Below are positions 41,265 to 51,152 of a stretch of DNA of 64,000 bases, piece after piece; position 1 is the first letter of the stretch, and each line of letters starts with the position of its first letter. The position numbers and the translations under genes were made by a program. Below the pieces are notes generated by a model, which worked only from the letters and a program-made list of their open reading frames with translations, made no database searches and had not been told where the DNA came from. This DNA comes from G965215055 sp965242685 (GTDB taxonomy: Bacteria > Pseudomonadota > Gammaproteobacteria > UBA4575), in the NCBI GenBank assembly GCA_965242685.1, contig OZ251487.1, forward strand, positions 1,674,001 to 1,738,000, written 5' to 3'.

Positions 41265-44088
41265 AATAACGACGTTCGCCGGCGCCGCCCGGCAGGTTGC
41301 TGATACAACGGCCGCATAACTCGGGGTGAAGTGGGTCATTTCCCACGTCTTTGCGGTAGTGCCAACAGCGAGTACATTTTTGATGCTCGGATTTCTTTAC
41401 TTCAACAAAGTATTCGACACCGTCCGTGTCGGATCGTTTCAGTGCGGTTTCGGGCGGCGTTTGATCCTCGATGATATCGGCATAGGAAGTGACGAACACA
41501 AACCGCAACTCATCATTAGTTATTTTTTTCAGATATTCGGGCGCATTCCAGATATTCACCTCGGCATCCAGTGACGAGCCGATCTCTTTATTATTGCGCA
41601 ACGCTTCCAGCTCTTTGATGATTGTCCCTCTGCTTTCAAGTATTCTTTGCCAATCCTGGTCATTGACTTCGCCTTCATCACCGAATGCGTCAAGGTCATA
41701 CCACTGCTGAGTAAACACGGTTTCATCCCGATTGCCGGGGAGATATTGCCAAATTTCTTCCGCGGTAAAACTCAAGATAGGCGCAATCCAGCGCGTCAAC
41801 GCTTCGACAATGTGAAACATCGCCGTTTGTGCCGACTTGCGGGCGCGACTTTGTGCTTGGGTGGTGTATTGGCGGTCTTTGACAATGTCCAAATAGCCGC
41901 TGCCAAGCTCCAACACGCAAAAATTATGTATCAGATTATAGATTCTGTGAAATTGATAATTTTCATAATGCCGTTTTATTTTTTCCTGAAGTTGCCCGGT
42001 CTTCCATACGATCCAGTAGTCCAGGGCAATCATTTCGTTTGCGTGTACCTGATCGGCTTTCGGATCAAACTTATTCAGGTTGGACAGCAGGTAACGAACC
42101 GTGTTACGCATTCGCCGATACGCGTCGGAGACGCGGGTAAGGATTTCGCTCGACACGTTCAACTCCGCGCCGTAGTCCGTGGCGGCGACCCAAAGGCGCA
42201 GGATATCCGCCCCCAGCGTGTTGCATATCTTTTGTGGCGCCACCACATTACCCAAAGACTTGGACATCTTCCTTCCTTCGGCGTCAACGGTGAAACCGTG
42301 CGTAAGCACCTGTCGATAAGGCGCCGTGTCGTACATCGCCACGCACGTCTTCAAAGAAGACAGAAACCAGCCCCGATGTTGATCGGAGCCCTCCAGGTAT
42401 ACATCGACTTGCCGGTTTTTCTTCGGCTCTATCCCCAATCTTTTTTGCGCAATCGCATAATGACTGACTCCGGAATCAAACCACACGTCCAGCGTGTCGG
42501 TCACTTTTTTATACCGCTCCGCTTCGTCGCCCAGCAACTCCTTCGTATCCAGGTCATACCAGGCGTCTATCCCGTGTTGTGCAATTTTTTGCGCAACTTT
42601 TTCAATCAAAGAAACGGTATCGGGGTGCGGTACTTCCGTTTGTTTGTCCACAAAAAACGTGATGGGCACTCCCCAGGCTCGTTGTCGAGATATGCACCAA
42701 TCCGGACTGTTCGCTAGCATCCCCTTGATACGTGCTTTGCCCCAACTCGGGACCCAGTCCACTTTTTCAATCTGTTGGCTTGCGGTCCTTGCCAGCCCTT
42801 TTGCGTGCATGCTGACGAACCACTGGGGTGTGGCGCGATAAATTAACGGGGTCTTGGTGCGCCAGCAGTGCGGAAAGCTGTGTTGCAGTCTGGTTTGATA
42901 TATCAGTTTTTCGTTTTTGATAAGAGTATCGATGATCTTTTCATCGACCTTGTACACGTGCTCGCCCGCAAACAGTTCGGTTTGGTCATTGAACACGCCG
43001 TGTTCGTCAACCAGATTGAGCGTGCCGATCCCGTACGCCGTGCCGACGGCAAAATCCTCGACGCCGTGATCGGGTGCGGTGTGCACTGCTCCCGTTCCGG
43101 CCTCGGTGGTGACGTGTTCACCCAAAATGATCGGTACCGTTCTTTTATAGAATGGGTGTTGCAACCGAATGCCTTCCAGTTCGCTCCCTTTGCAACGTTC
43201 TACGGCTTCACAACTCTCATACCCGTAACGTTTCATGCAGGCCTGGTACAGCACATCGGCAAGCAACAAGCGTTCTCTGCCATGCCTTTTTTTGCACTCG
43301 ACCAGCACGTACTCCAGCTCGGGGTGCAGGCAGACGGCCTGATTTGCGGGCAACGTCCACGGGGTAGTGGTCCAGATTGCGACGGTAGCCGGGCCTTTAC
43401 CGTCAACACCCAGTCTCTCATTGAACATATCCTCATCTGCAACCGAAAAACGCACGTCTATGGCAAAAGAGGTTTTGTCCTGATATTCAACCTCGGTCTC
43501 CGCAAGTGCAGAGGCACCGACAACGCTCCAGTAAACGGGTTTGAAACCTCTGATAACGTGGCCTTTTGCATAAATTTCTCCCAGGGCGCGCACGATATCC
43601 GCCTCGTAGCTGAAATCCATGCTTCGATAAGGGTGCTGCCACTCACCGAAAACCCCCAGCCTCTTGAAGTCTTGGCACTGCCTGTCTATCTGCCTGTTTG
43701 CATATTCCCGACATGCGTTACGGAATTCTTCAAGGGATTTTCCGCCGCCTGCCTTGCCGAACTTTTTTTCGACCTGATGCTCGATTGGCAGGCCGTGACA
43801 ATCCCAGCCCGGCACGTACGGGGCATCGAACCCCGCCAGGGTCTTGCTTTTGATAATGACGTCCTTGAGGATCTTGTTTACTGCATGTCCGATGTGTATG
43901 TCGCCGTTCGCATAAGGTGGGCCATCGTGCAAAATAAATCTTTTTTTGCCTTTGCGTGCCTCGCGGATTTTTTCGTAGACATTTATTGCCTCCCAGCGTT
44001 TCAACGTCTCCGGTTCGCGCTGCGCAAGGTTTCCCTTCATCGGAAAGGAAGTTTTGGGCAAATTCAGCGTATCTTTATAGCTGTCCAT
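41257..44088 (-). CDS. ileS: Isoleucyl-tRNA synthetase
   Basis: A 943-residue class Ia synthetase. HIGH motif in ANGDIHIGHAVNK (near residue 64), the EGSDQHRGWFLSS segment, KMSKS in EGRKMSKSLGNVV (near 610), and the C-terminal zinc finger CTRCWHYRKDVG...CGRC. The editing domain (about 190-400, TTTPWTLPANQAV) is intact. ATG 44088 is chosen over the TTG at 44097; it is 9 nt after the ribF stop. Bacterial type IleS1 by its zinc-finger tail. Confidence 0.97.
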   Translation of the reverse strand: MDSYKDTLNLPKTSFPMKGNLAQREPETLKRWEAINVYEKIREARKGKKRFILHDGPPYANGDIHIGHAVNKILKDVIIKSKTLAGFDAPYVPGWDCHGLPIEHQVEKKFGKAGGGKSLEEFRNACREYANRQIDRQCQDFKRLGVFGEWQHPYRSMDFSYEADIVRALGEIYAKGHVIRGFKPVYWSVVGASALAETEVEYQDKTSFAIDVRFSVADEDMFNERLGVDGKGPATVAIWTTTPWTLPANQAVCLHPELEYVLVECKKRHGRERLLLADVLYQACMKRYGYESCEAVERCKGSELEGIRLQHPFYKRTVPIILGEHVTTEAGTGAVHTAPDHGVEDFAVGTAYGIGTLNLVDEHGVFNDQTELFAGEHVYKVDEKIIDTLIKNEKLIYQTRLQHSFPHCWRTKTPLIYRATPQWFVSMHAKGLARTASQQIEKVDWVPSWGKARIKGMLANSPDWCISRQRAWGVPITFFVDKQTEVPHPDTVSLIEKVAQKIAQHGIDAWYDLDTKELLGDEAERYKKVTDTLDVWFDSGVSHYAIAQKRLGIEPKKNRQVDVYLEGSDQHRGWFLSSLKTCVAMYDTAPYRQVLTHGFTVDAEGRKMSKSLGNVVAPQKICNTLGADILRLWVAATDYGAELNVSSEILTRVSDAYRRMRNTVRYLLSNLNKFDPKADQVHANEMIALDYWIVWKTGQLQEKIKRHYENYQFHRIYNLIHNFCVLELGSGYLDIVKDRQYTTQAQSRARKSAQTAMFHIVEALTRWIAPILSFTAEEIWQYLPGNRDETVFTQQWYDLDAFGDEGEVNDQDWQRILESRGTIIKELEALRNNKEIGSSLDAEVNIWNAPEYLKKITNDELRFVFVTSYADIIEDQTPPETALKRSDTDGVEYFVEVKKSEHQKCTRCWHYRKDVGNDPLHPELCGRCISNLPGGAGERRYYA

Positions 44089-44097
44089 GTTGATCAA

Positions 44098-45033
44098 CTA
44101 GGTGAGCGCGTCAAAGTAATCCCTTGTATATGCGGCGTCATGCCGGATCTGATCTTTCAATGCGTCAAGCGACTCGAACTTTCTTTCGTCACGTATCTTT
44201 TTACAGAACGATACCTCGAGGTGTTTGCCGTAAATATCCCGTGAAAAATTAAATATGTGCACCTCGACCTGTGTATGCGCGGTACCGTCCACGGTCGGGC
44301 GCCGGCCAACGTTGGCGATACCGCATCGTTCTCTCCCGTTCTCTATCGTTACTCTTACCGCGAAGACTCCATGGACGGGTGACTTGTTGCGTTTAATGGG
44401 AACGTTTGCGGTTGGAAAACCAATGGTACTCCCTTTTTTTTCTCCGTTTATTATCCGGCCTACTATACTATATTTGCGGCCAAGCAGTTGCTTCGCCTCA
44501 TCCAGCCGCCCCTGTCCCAGAAACGTGCGGATTGAAGAACTGTCAACGCGTTTCGCGTCAATACAATGGCTTGCCGTGTTTTCAACCTCGAGGTCAAGCC
44601 GGCGGGTCAGGCGTTGCAGCAATGCAAAATCACCTTTCCGGTTTTTTCCGAAACGAAAATTGTCACCGACGATAAGATACCCGACGTTCAGCCGAGCAAC
44701 GAGAATCTCTTCTACAAAAGACTCCGCGGATATATTCGCAAACGTTTGATTAAAGTTCAGACAGATCAGTCGATTAACCCCCATGTCTCTAATCAGACAA
44801 AATTTTTCTCGGAAATTCGTGAGCCTTGTCGGTGCCTTGTCCTTGAGAAAAAACTCTTTTGCGGACGGTTCAAAGGTAATGAGTGCCGAAGGTAGCCCGA
44901 GGGCATTGCTCTTGTGTAACAGCTTATTCAATACCGCCTGATGTCCGAGGTGCACGCCGTCAAAGTTACCGATGGTCGCGATGACCTTACGGGTGTCTGC
45001 CGTGCGTGGATGTAAGCCTCTGATCAATTGCAT
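44098..45033 (-). CDS. ribF: Bifunctional riboflavin kinase / FAD synthetase
   Basis: A 311-residue RibF. The N-terminal FMN adenylyltransferase half has IGNFDGVHLGHQAVL (about 21-35) and DNFRFGKNRKGD; the C-terminal kinase half has GEKKGSTIGFPTANV (about 200-214) and HGVFAVRV. It turns riboflavin into FMN and FAD. ATG 45033. It is followed directly by ileS, with the usual murJ upstream by 53 nt. Confidence 0.95.
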   Translation of the reverse strand: MQLIRGLHPRTADTRKVIATIGNFDGVHLGHQAVLNKLLHKSNALGLPSALITFEPSAKEFFLKDKAPTRLTNFREKFCLIRDMGVNRLICLNFNQTFANISAESFVEEILVARLNVGYLIVGDNFRFGKNRKGDFALLQRLTRRLDLEVENTASHCIDAKRVDSSSIRTFLGQGRLDEAKQLLGRKYSIVGRIINGEKKGSTIGFPTANVPIKRNKSPVHGVFAVRVTIENGRERCGIANVGRRPTVDGTAHTQVEVHIFNFSRDIYGKHLEVSFCKKIRDERKFESLDALKDQIRHDAAYTRDYFDALT

Positions 45034-45086
45034 ATCGATATTAATGATACAGTCTGAAAATTAGATATTGAAAGCGAGGTTTATCG

Positions 45087-46652
45087 TTACTCCAGAACCA
45101 GGTTGTTACTTCGCATTCCAAGAACAAACAGTGCGCCAGCGTACAGCATTGCTCCCAATGATACGATGCCCAACAGCACCAGCACACGTTCCAGCACGTT
45201 CCAGTTCAGCCACTGCTCGGGCGCGGGTAAAAGTGCAAATATTGCAACGGTCATCATCAATGTTGCCACAAGGATTTGCATTGCATACCTGAACCAACCG
45301 GGACGCCTGAGGATGACGACCGTCGGTCCGAGTTTCCTAAACAATAAAGCGGCATTGACGTATGCGGACAGCGAGGTTGCAAACGCCAGCGCGGCATGCG
45401 GCCCGGTTAGGTGCCAATGCGTCCATGCCCATACAAAGACCAGGTTCAGCACGATGTTACAGAGCATGGCGATAACCCCGACCTTCACCGGTGTGCGGGT
45501 ATCCTGACGAGAATAAAACCCCGATGCCAGTACCTTTATCAAGATGAATGCGGGCAATCCGAGTGCGTAAGTCATCAGACTGAGAGCGGTCATAGAGGTG
45601 TCAAGCGCGGTAAATTGCCGATACTGCAACAGTGACATCAAGATCGGTTTCGCCAGAATAATGAGTCCGAACGTGGCGGGCACGGCGATCAAAAGAGAAA
45701 TGCGCAATGCCCAGTCAAGCGTCTGATTGAATCCCTCTACCGACTTGTTCACGTGTTGCCTGGACAACCTGGGCAGAATAACGATAGTGACCGCAACACC
45801 GAAAATGGCCAGGGGTAATTCAACAAAACGGTCGGACATGTACAACCAACTGATGCTGCCCGCCACCAGAAATGAAGCGATGAGCGTATTGATCAACAGG
45901 TTAATTTGCACGACCGAGGAACCGAAAATGGCCGGTAGCATGAGGCGAGTGATTTTTTTTACCCCGTCCGTTGCACCGTGCAACGAAAACCTTGGCAGCA
46001 ATCCCAACCTATACAAAAAAGGGATTTGGAATAAAAGCTGGGCGACGCCGCCGGCAAGCACCCCCCAAGCCAATGCGACGACGGGTTGTTCAAGCCTGGG
46101 CGCCAGCCATAACGTTGCCACGATCAGCGACAGGTTAAGCAACGTTGGAGTAAATGCCGGAACTGCAAAGCGATTAAAGGTATTTAAGATACTGGCCGAT
46201 AATGCGGTCAACGATATAAACAGGATATAAGGGAACGTAACGCGCAGCATTTGAGCCGCCAGATCAAAGCGTCCGCTCCCGTCATTGATAAATCCAGGTG
46301 CAAACACATAAATCAGCAAGGGCGCGAGAATAACCCCAAAGACACTGATCAGCGTCAAAATCACGCCCAGCGTTCCGGCAACGTGATCGACCAACTTCTT
46401 CAGGTCGTCTCGCGGATGTTTCTCCCGGTACTCTGACAAGACTGGCACAAAGGCCTGTGAAAAGGCGCCCTCGGCAAACAGGCGGCGCAGGAAATTGGGG
46501 ATCCGAAATGCAACAAAAAAGGCGTCGGTGCTGCCGGTCGCCCCCAGGAATATAAAGATCACCGCGTCCCTGACGTAGCCGAACGCCCTTGACACAAAGG
46601 TCATTACGCTGATTACAGCCGTAGACTTAAACAATGCTCGGTGTTCGGTCAT
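45087..46652 (-). CDS. murJ: Lipid II flippase MurJ
   Basis: A 521-residue MOP-superfamily membrane protein with about 14 helices. The start MTEHRALFKSTAVISVMTF, then FVSRAFGYVRDAVIF, GSTDAFFVAFRIPNFLRRLF and AEGAFSQAFVPVLSEY are MurJ signatures. It flips lipid II across the inner membrane for peptidoglycan synthesis. ATG 46652, 114 nt divergent from rpsT. Confidence 0.95.
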   Translation of the reverse strand: MTEHRALFKSTAVISVMTFVSRAFGYVRDAVIFIFLGATGSTDAFFVAFRIPNFLRRLFAEGAFSQAFVPVLSEYREKHPRDDLKKLVDHVAGTLGVILTLISVFGVILAPLLIYVFAPGFINDGSGRFDLAAQMLRVTFPYILFISLTALSASILNTFNRFAVPAFTPTLLNLSLIVATLWLAPRLEQPVVALAWGVLAGGVAQLLFQIPFLYRLGLLPRFSLHGATDGVKKITRLMLPAIFGSSVVQINLLINTLIASFLVAGSISWLYMSDRFVELPLAIFGVAVTIVILPRLSRQHVNKSVEGFNQTLDWALRISLLIAVPATFGLIILAKPILMSLLQYRQFTALDTSMTALSLMTYALGLPAFILIKVLASGFYSRQDTRTPVKVGVIAMLCNIVLNLVFVWAWTHWHLTGPHAALAFATSLSAYVNAALLFRKLGPTVVILRRPGWFRYAMQILVATLMMTVAIFALLPAPEQWLNWNVLERVLVLLGIVSLGAMLYAGALFVLGMRSNNLVLE

Positions 46653-46766
46653 GATAGATATTTTCAGACAGAGACTGAATTATGCGGGGGGCCGGATGTT
46701 GACATTTACATTTTTTGCCACCATAGTCTGTGTCCCCAGAGACGTGACTAGACAACGGGATAGACA

Positions 46767-47027
46767 TTGGCAAATACCGCATCAGCTCAAAAACGTGCCC
46801 GACAGGCGGCGAAAAACCGTCTGCATAACGCCAGCCAACGTTCAAGGCTCCGCACCAGGATTAAGGCCGTAGTCAAATCCATCGAGGCCGGCGACAAGAG
46901 CACCGCCGAGGCGGCCTACAAACTGGCGGTGCCCGTCATTGACGCCGCGGTAAACAAAAAGCTTATTCACGCCAACAAAGCCGCGCGTCATAAAAGCCGT
47001 CTAAACGCGCACATCAAAAACATGTAA
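46767..47027 (+). CDS. rpsT: 30S ribosomal protein S20
   Basis: An 86-residue S20 (MANTASAQKRARQAAKNRLH at the start), normal length and highly basic. The initiation codon is TTG at 46767, with GGGA about 7 nt upstream; E. coli rpsT also starts with UUG, where it takes part in autogenous control, so the feature is probably conserved. Divergent from murJ, convergent with proB. Confidence 0.97.
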   Translation: MANTASAQKRARQAAKNRLHNASQRSRLRTRIKAVVKSIEAGDKSTAEAAYKLAVPVIDAAVNKKLIHANKAARHKSRLNAHIKNM

Positions 47028-47062
47028 TTCGGCGCCACCACTCAACCGACCAAAAACCGAAT

Positions 47063-48175
47063 TTACAACACCACCAGGTTGTCACGATGGATGAGTTCGG
47101 GTTCATCCACGTAGCCCAGTATCGCTTCAATATTAGCACTCGCCTTACCTTGTAACCGCCGCGCCTCATTGGCCGCATAATTTGCCAGCCCGCGCGCAAT
47201 TTCTCGACCGTCACCGTTTACGCAACTCACGACTTCACCGCGATCAAAATCGCCTTTTACTTCCTTCACTCCGATAGGCAACAGGCTTTTTCCGGCGTTG
47301 AGAATTACATCGCAGGCGCCGTCATCCAGTATTAATTCACCGCAGGTATAAAGCTGATTCGCAATCCACTGTTTACGGGCGACGAGGGGCTCGGCATCAG
47401 GCAGCAGTAACGAGCCGTGCGGTTGGCCGTCCGCAACGTCAAGCAAAACATTGGTAGTTTTTCCCGAGGCGATAATGGTGGCGGCCCCGGCGCGTGCCGC
47501 AATGCGTGCGGCGGAGACCTTCGTCAACATCCCGCCGCGACCGAGTTCCCCGCAACTGGGGCGTGCAACCTCATCCAATAACGGATCATTGGCGGAAACT
47601 TCATCAATAATTTTACTTCCCTGCTCATGCAACGCCTGGTACACCCCTGTCTGGTCCGTCAACAGGATGAGTGCATCCGCCTCTACGAGATTGCTGGTCA
47701 AGGCCGCAAGCGTGTCATTGTCTCCAAACCGAATTCTATCCGTAGAGACCGAATCATTTTCATTTATTACCGGGATTACCTTCAGTTTCAAAAGTTTTCG
47801 CAGCGTGGTACGAGTATTCAGATAGCGTTTGCGATTTTGTAGGTCCTGATGAGTCAGCAGCACTTGTGCACTGCACAGGCCGTGTCGCTGCAAACAGGAT
47901 TCATAAGCCTGCACCAGCCCCATTTGCCCCACCGCGGCGGCCGCCTGCAATTCGTGCACCGCACGAGGACGATGCCGCCAGCCCAATCGGTTCATGCCTT
48001 CCGCAACGGCGCCCGAAGACACCAGAATGATTTCCTTCCCGCGCGCGATCAAGACCGCCAACTGGGTAACCAGATCTGCCATGGCTTGCGTATTCAGACC
48101 GCGCCCGTTTTTGGTGATCAAGGAACTGCCTACCTTGACTACCCAACGTTTTCCACTGCCAATTCGTTTTCGCAT
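47063..48175 (-). CDS. proB: Glutamate 5-kinase
   Basis: A 370-residue ProB: amino acid kinase domain (VVKVGSSLITKNG near 12, EIILVSSGAVAEGMNRL, INENDSVSTDRIRFGDNDTL near 145-165) followed by a C-terminal PUA domain. First step of proline synthesis. The start ATG 48175 lies 37 nt inside the end of obgE; the frame runs on to 48262 without family support. In E. coli proB pairs with proA, but rplU-rpmA-obgE-proB is the usual order in many other gammaproteobacteria. Confidence 0.95.
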   Translation of the reverse strand: MRKRIGSGKRWVVKVGSSLITKNGRGLNTQAMADLVTQLAVLIARGKEIILVSSGAVAEGMNRLGWRHRPRAVHELQAAAAVGQMGLVQAYESCLQRHGLCSAQVLLTHQDLQNRKRYLNTRTTLRKLLKLKVIPVINENDSVSTDRIRFGDNDTLAALTSNLVEADALILLTDQTGVYQALHEQGSKIIDEVSANDPLLDEVARPSCGELGRGGMLTKVSAARIAARAGAATIIASGKTTNVLLDVADGQPHGSLLLPDAEPLVARKQWIANQLYTCGELILDDGACDVILNAGKSLLPIGVKEVKGDFDRGEVVSCVNGDGREIARGLANYAANEARRLQGKASANIEAILGYVDEPELIHRDNLVVL

Positions 48176-49179
48176 TGCTGTAAGTAGGTATAAATACTCG
48201 TGCGCAGATTTTCGGTGCCTGCCCCGGTGAGTGCGGAAACGGCAAACACGGGCGCATCCCATTGTATCTGCTTGACATGATCGTTGACTACTTGCTCACC
48301 ATCGGCGGCGGTCATCAAGTCGGTCTTGTTGAATACCAGCCAGCGATCTTTTTCAGCCAGTTCGCTACTGTACTCTTTCAGTTCTTTCATTACCGATGAA
48401 TAGTCTTGATACGGGTCGCGTTTAACGTTGGAGGGAGATAGCTCAACGATATGCAGCAGTAACCGCGTACGTGACAAGTGCCTTAAAAACTGAGTCCCCA
48501 GCCCGGCCCCCGCCGCCGCCCCTTCGATCAAACCCGGTATATCGGCGACCACAAAACTCTGATGCGGCGTAACATAAGCCACGCCCAGACTTGGATATAG
48601 GGTTGTAAAAGGATAGTCGGCGACCTTGGGTGTGGCGGAAGACAGCGCGCGCATCAGTGAAGACTTGCCGACGTTGGGGAGTCCCAACAAGCCCACGTCG
48701 GCCAATAATTTGAGTTCCATATATATGTCTCTGGCATCGCCCTCCTGACCGAGCGTGGTTTTGCGCGGGGCGCGTTGTATGGAACTTTTGAATCTGGCGT
48801 TGCCCAGACCATGCAAACCGCCCGCCGCCACCAGCAGCCGCTCCCCGTGTCTGGTCAACTCACCGATGACGTCGCCGCTCTGCGCGTCCTTTACAATCGT
48901 ACCCGGCGGGATTTTTACAGCCCTGTCCTCACCTTTTTTCCCGCAACGGTCCTTACCCATGCCGTCCTGTCCGCGTTGTGCCTTAAAGAACCTGGCATGG
49001 CGAAAATCAACCAGTGTGTTGACGTTTTCATCGGCAACCAGATACACGCTACCGCCGTCACCGCCATCACCGCCGTCCGGCCCCCCTCGCGGGATATGTC
49101 GCTCGCGCCTAAAGCTGAGACAGCCGTTGCCACCACTGCCCGCCTGCACGTGAATGACTGCTTCATCGACAAACTTCAT
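48139..49179 (-). CDS. obgE: Obg GTPase (CgtA)
   Basis: A 346-residue Obg GTPase linked to 50S assembly and stress. Glycine-rich Obg fold 1-158 (GSGGNGCLSFRRERHIPRGG and GPDGGDGGDGGSVYLVADEN), then G1 GLPNVGKSS, G3 DIPGLIEGA, G4 FNKTDL and G5 VSALTGAG. The C-terminal acidic tail is short. ATG 49179; 150 nt after rpmA. Confidence 0.96.
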   Translation of the reverse strand: MKFVDEAVIHVQAGSGGNGCLSFRRERHIPRGGPDGGDGGDGGSVYLVADENVNTLVDFRHARFFKAQRGQDGMGKDRCGKKGEDRAVKIPPGTIVKDAQSGDVIGELTRHGERLLVAAGGLHGLGNARFKSSIQRAPRKTTLGQEGDARDIYMELKLLADVGLLGLPNVGKSSLMRALSSATPKVADYPFTTLYPSLGVAYVTPHQSFVVADIPGLIEGAAAGAGLGTQFLRHLSRTRLLLHIVELSPSNVKRDPYQDYSSVMKELKEYSSELAEKDRWLVFNKTDLMTAADGEQVVNDHVKQIQWDAPVFAVSALTGAGTENLRTSIYTYLQQCENELAVENVG

Positions 49180-49329
49180 TGATGCTCGCCCTGCCTGTGG
49201 TGAGCAAGACCCTCCGATTGGGTCTTTATTTGGGGTTGCGGGTCACTGGTGGGGAATTTTCACGTGGCCGGGTTGCGAAAGATACAAGAGAAAATGGGAC
49301 GTATAATGAATGGAGGACCTATCCCCCGT

Positions 49330-49590
49330 CTATTGCATTGCATTTACCCGTACATATTTTCTACTTTTCGGGCCTTTTCTTTCGAATATCACGTGCCCGT
49401 CAGCTGTTGCAAACAGCGTATGATCTTTTCCACAGCCGACGTTTTCGCCCGCATGGAAACGCGTACCGCGCTGGCGGACGATGATATTTCCCGCGCGTAC
49501 CAATTCCCCGCCAAACCGTTTTACGCCAAGCCGTTTGGATTTGGAGTCACGTCCGTTGCGCGTGCTACCCCCTGCTTTTTTATGTGCCAT
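49330..49590 (-). CDS. rpmA: 50S ribosomal protein L27
   Basis: An 86-residue L27 beginning MAHKKAGGSTRNGRDSKSKR, with the mature N-terminus directly encoded (no Firmicutes-type cleaved leader). FHAGENVGCGKDHTLFA is typical. ATG start; 46 nt after rplU. Confidence 0.98.
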   Translation of the reverse strand: MAHKKAGGSTRNGRDSKSKRLGVKRFGGELVRAGNIIVRQRGTRFHAGENVGCGKDHTLFATADGHVIFERKGPKSRKYVRVNAMQ

Positions 49591-49636
49591 AAGCCGAACC
49601 TTTTAATGATAAATACCTATTAACGCCTATTGATGC

Positions 49637-49948
49637 CTAATTTTCGATACGGGTTATCTTTATCTGTGTATAACGTTGTCGGTGCCCCATGCGCTTGATA
49701 TGATGCTTTCTGCGCTTGAATTTGATTATATCAATCTTTTTGCCCTTGCCGTGTTCCTGCACTTCACCCGTAACTTTGCCACCTTCCACATAAGGCGTAC
49801 CGATGGAGACGTCCTCGCCATCTGCAAACAACAGCACGCGGTCAAATACAACCTTCCCGCCCGGCGCCTCATCCAGCTTTTCAACCTTTATCTGATCGCC
49901 CTCACAGACGCGATATTGTTTGCCGCCTGTGGCAATTACTGCGTACAC
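49637..49948 (-). CDS. rplU: 50S ribosomal protein L21
   Basis: A 103-residue L21 (MYAVIATGGKQYRVCEGDQI at the start; KRRKHHIKRMGHRQRYTQIK near the end). First gene of rplU-rpmA-obgE-proB, divergent from ispB, the usual gammaproteobacterial arrangement. Confidence 0.98.
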   Translation of the reverse strand: MYAVIATGGKQYRVCEGDQIKVEKLDEAPGGKVVFDRVLLFADGEDVSIGTPYVEGGKVTGEVQEHGKGKKIDIIKFKRRKHHIKRMGHRQRYTQIKITRIEN

Positions 49949-50089
49949 TTGAAAACCCCGTAAAACAAATTAACAGTTTGTATGATTGTAACGAGCCGTG
50001 TCAAACAGGTCAATTAAAAGTAAGCCGACAAGCGGTTACGCCGTTGATATTGGGCGAAGTCGACACGTCGAGTATGGAATCGACAGGAT

Positions 50090-51058
50090 ATGAGCCTTGC
50101 AAGCATACAGAAAATGATGGCCGAAGACGTGGAGAGCGTCAACGCCTTGATCCGTAAGTATCTGTGTTCCGACGTGGAATTGATCCGTCGCATAGCCCAT
50201 TACATCATCGACAATAAAGGCAAGCGGTTACGCCCTCTATTGACGTTATTGTGCGCGCGGGCATGCGGCTATAGCGGGAACAAGCATTCGCTGGTGGCGG
50301 CGATCATCGAATTTATTCACACCGCGACGCTGCTGCACGATGACATCGTGGACGGCTCCGACATGCGCCGGGGTCGCAAGACCGCAAATAGAGTCTGGGG
50401 AAACGAGGCTAGCGTTCTGGTTGGCGACTTTGTATTTTCCCGGGCATTCGAGATGATGGTGGACACCGATGAAATGCGCGTCATGGAGATCCTTGCCCAT
50501 GCCTCCAATACCATTGCCGAAGGGGAAGTGATGCAGTTGCTGCACCACAACGACCCCGATATTACCGAACGCCACTACATGAAAGTCATCGAATCAAAGA
50601 CTGCGAAACTGTTCGAGGCCGCGTGCCGGCTTGGTGCCGTGCTGGCGGGGCAATCACGGGAAATCGAGGACGCATGTACCGCTTACGGGAGAAACATCGG
50701 TACGGCGTTCCAGCTCAAGGACGACGTGCTGGACTATCAGTCTTCATACGAGGAAACGGGGAAGGATTCCGGTAGCGACCTGGCCGAGGGCAAGCCTACA
50801 CTGCCGCTGATCCACGCCCTGCAAAACAGTGGCGGGGAAGACGCGGAGATTCTACGCAAAGCCATCGTCAACGGAGGTACGCATCACACCGATAAAGTCA
50901 TGGCTGTAATTGAATCAACGGGCGCCATTGCGTACACTGAAGGCCTTGTCGGCGAACAAGCGCGGCTTGCCGGACGGCATATTGAGGCACTGCCCGACAG
51001 TCGGTACCGCAAAGCACTGATGGAGTTGACTGAATTTGTAATTTCCCGCACTTCATAG
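50090..51058 (+). CDS. ispB: Octaprenyl diphosphate synthase
   Basis: A 322-residue trans-prenyltransferase that makes the ubiquinone side chain. First Asp-rich motif LLHDDIVDGSDMRRG (DDxxD, about 82-96), second LKDDVLDYQSS, and GKRLRPLLTLLCARACGY near 43. ATG 50090, with AGGA only one or two bases ahead, so the ribosome site is poorly placed. Divergent from rplU; tRNA-Pro follows 17 nt after the stop. Confidence 0.95.
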   Translation: MSLASIQKMMAEDVESVNALIRKYLCSDVELIRRIAHYIIDNKGKRLRPLLTLLCARACGYSGNKHSLVAAIIEFIHTATLLHDDIVDGSDMRRGRKTANRVWGNEASVLVGDFVFSRAFEMMVDTDEMRVMEILAHASNTIAEGEVMQLLHHNDPDITERHYMKVIESKTAKLFEAACRLGAVLAGQSREIEDACTAYGRNIGTAFQLKDDVLDYQSSYEETGKDSGSDLAEGKPTLPLIHALQNSGGEDAEILRKAIVNGGTHHTDKVMAVIESTGAIAYTEGLVGEQARLAGRHIEALPDSRYRKALMELTEFVISRTS

Positions 51059-51075
51059 TTGCAACGTCCATTCAT

Positions 51076-51152
51076 CGGAGTGTAGCTCAGTCTGGTAGAG
51101 CACTGTCTTCGGGAGGCAGGGGCCGGAGGTTCAAATCCTCTCACTCCGACCA
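51076..51152 (+). tRNA. tRNA-Pro (anticodon CGG)
   Basis: A 77-nt cloverleaf: acceptor CGGAGTG paired with CACTCCG, D arm GCTC/GAGC, anticodon stem CTGTC/GGCAG with loop TTCGGGA (anticodon CGG, reading CCG), T arm CGGAGGTTCAAATCCTC with GTTCAAAT, and encoded CCA (51150-51152). The loop equals that of E. coli proK. A 54-bp tandem repeat begins in its 3' acceptor strand. Confidence 0.96.

Noticed and set aside
41647..42717. A 356-codon plus-strand frame opposite ileS
   Set aside because: Same reason: antisense to well-conserved IleS domains.
42868..44244. A 458-codon plus-strand open frame opposite ileS
   Set aside because: It lies wholly opposite conserved ileS and ribF coding sequence and its translation has no family pattern; a shadow of third-position G/C bias.
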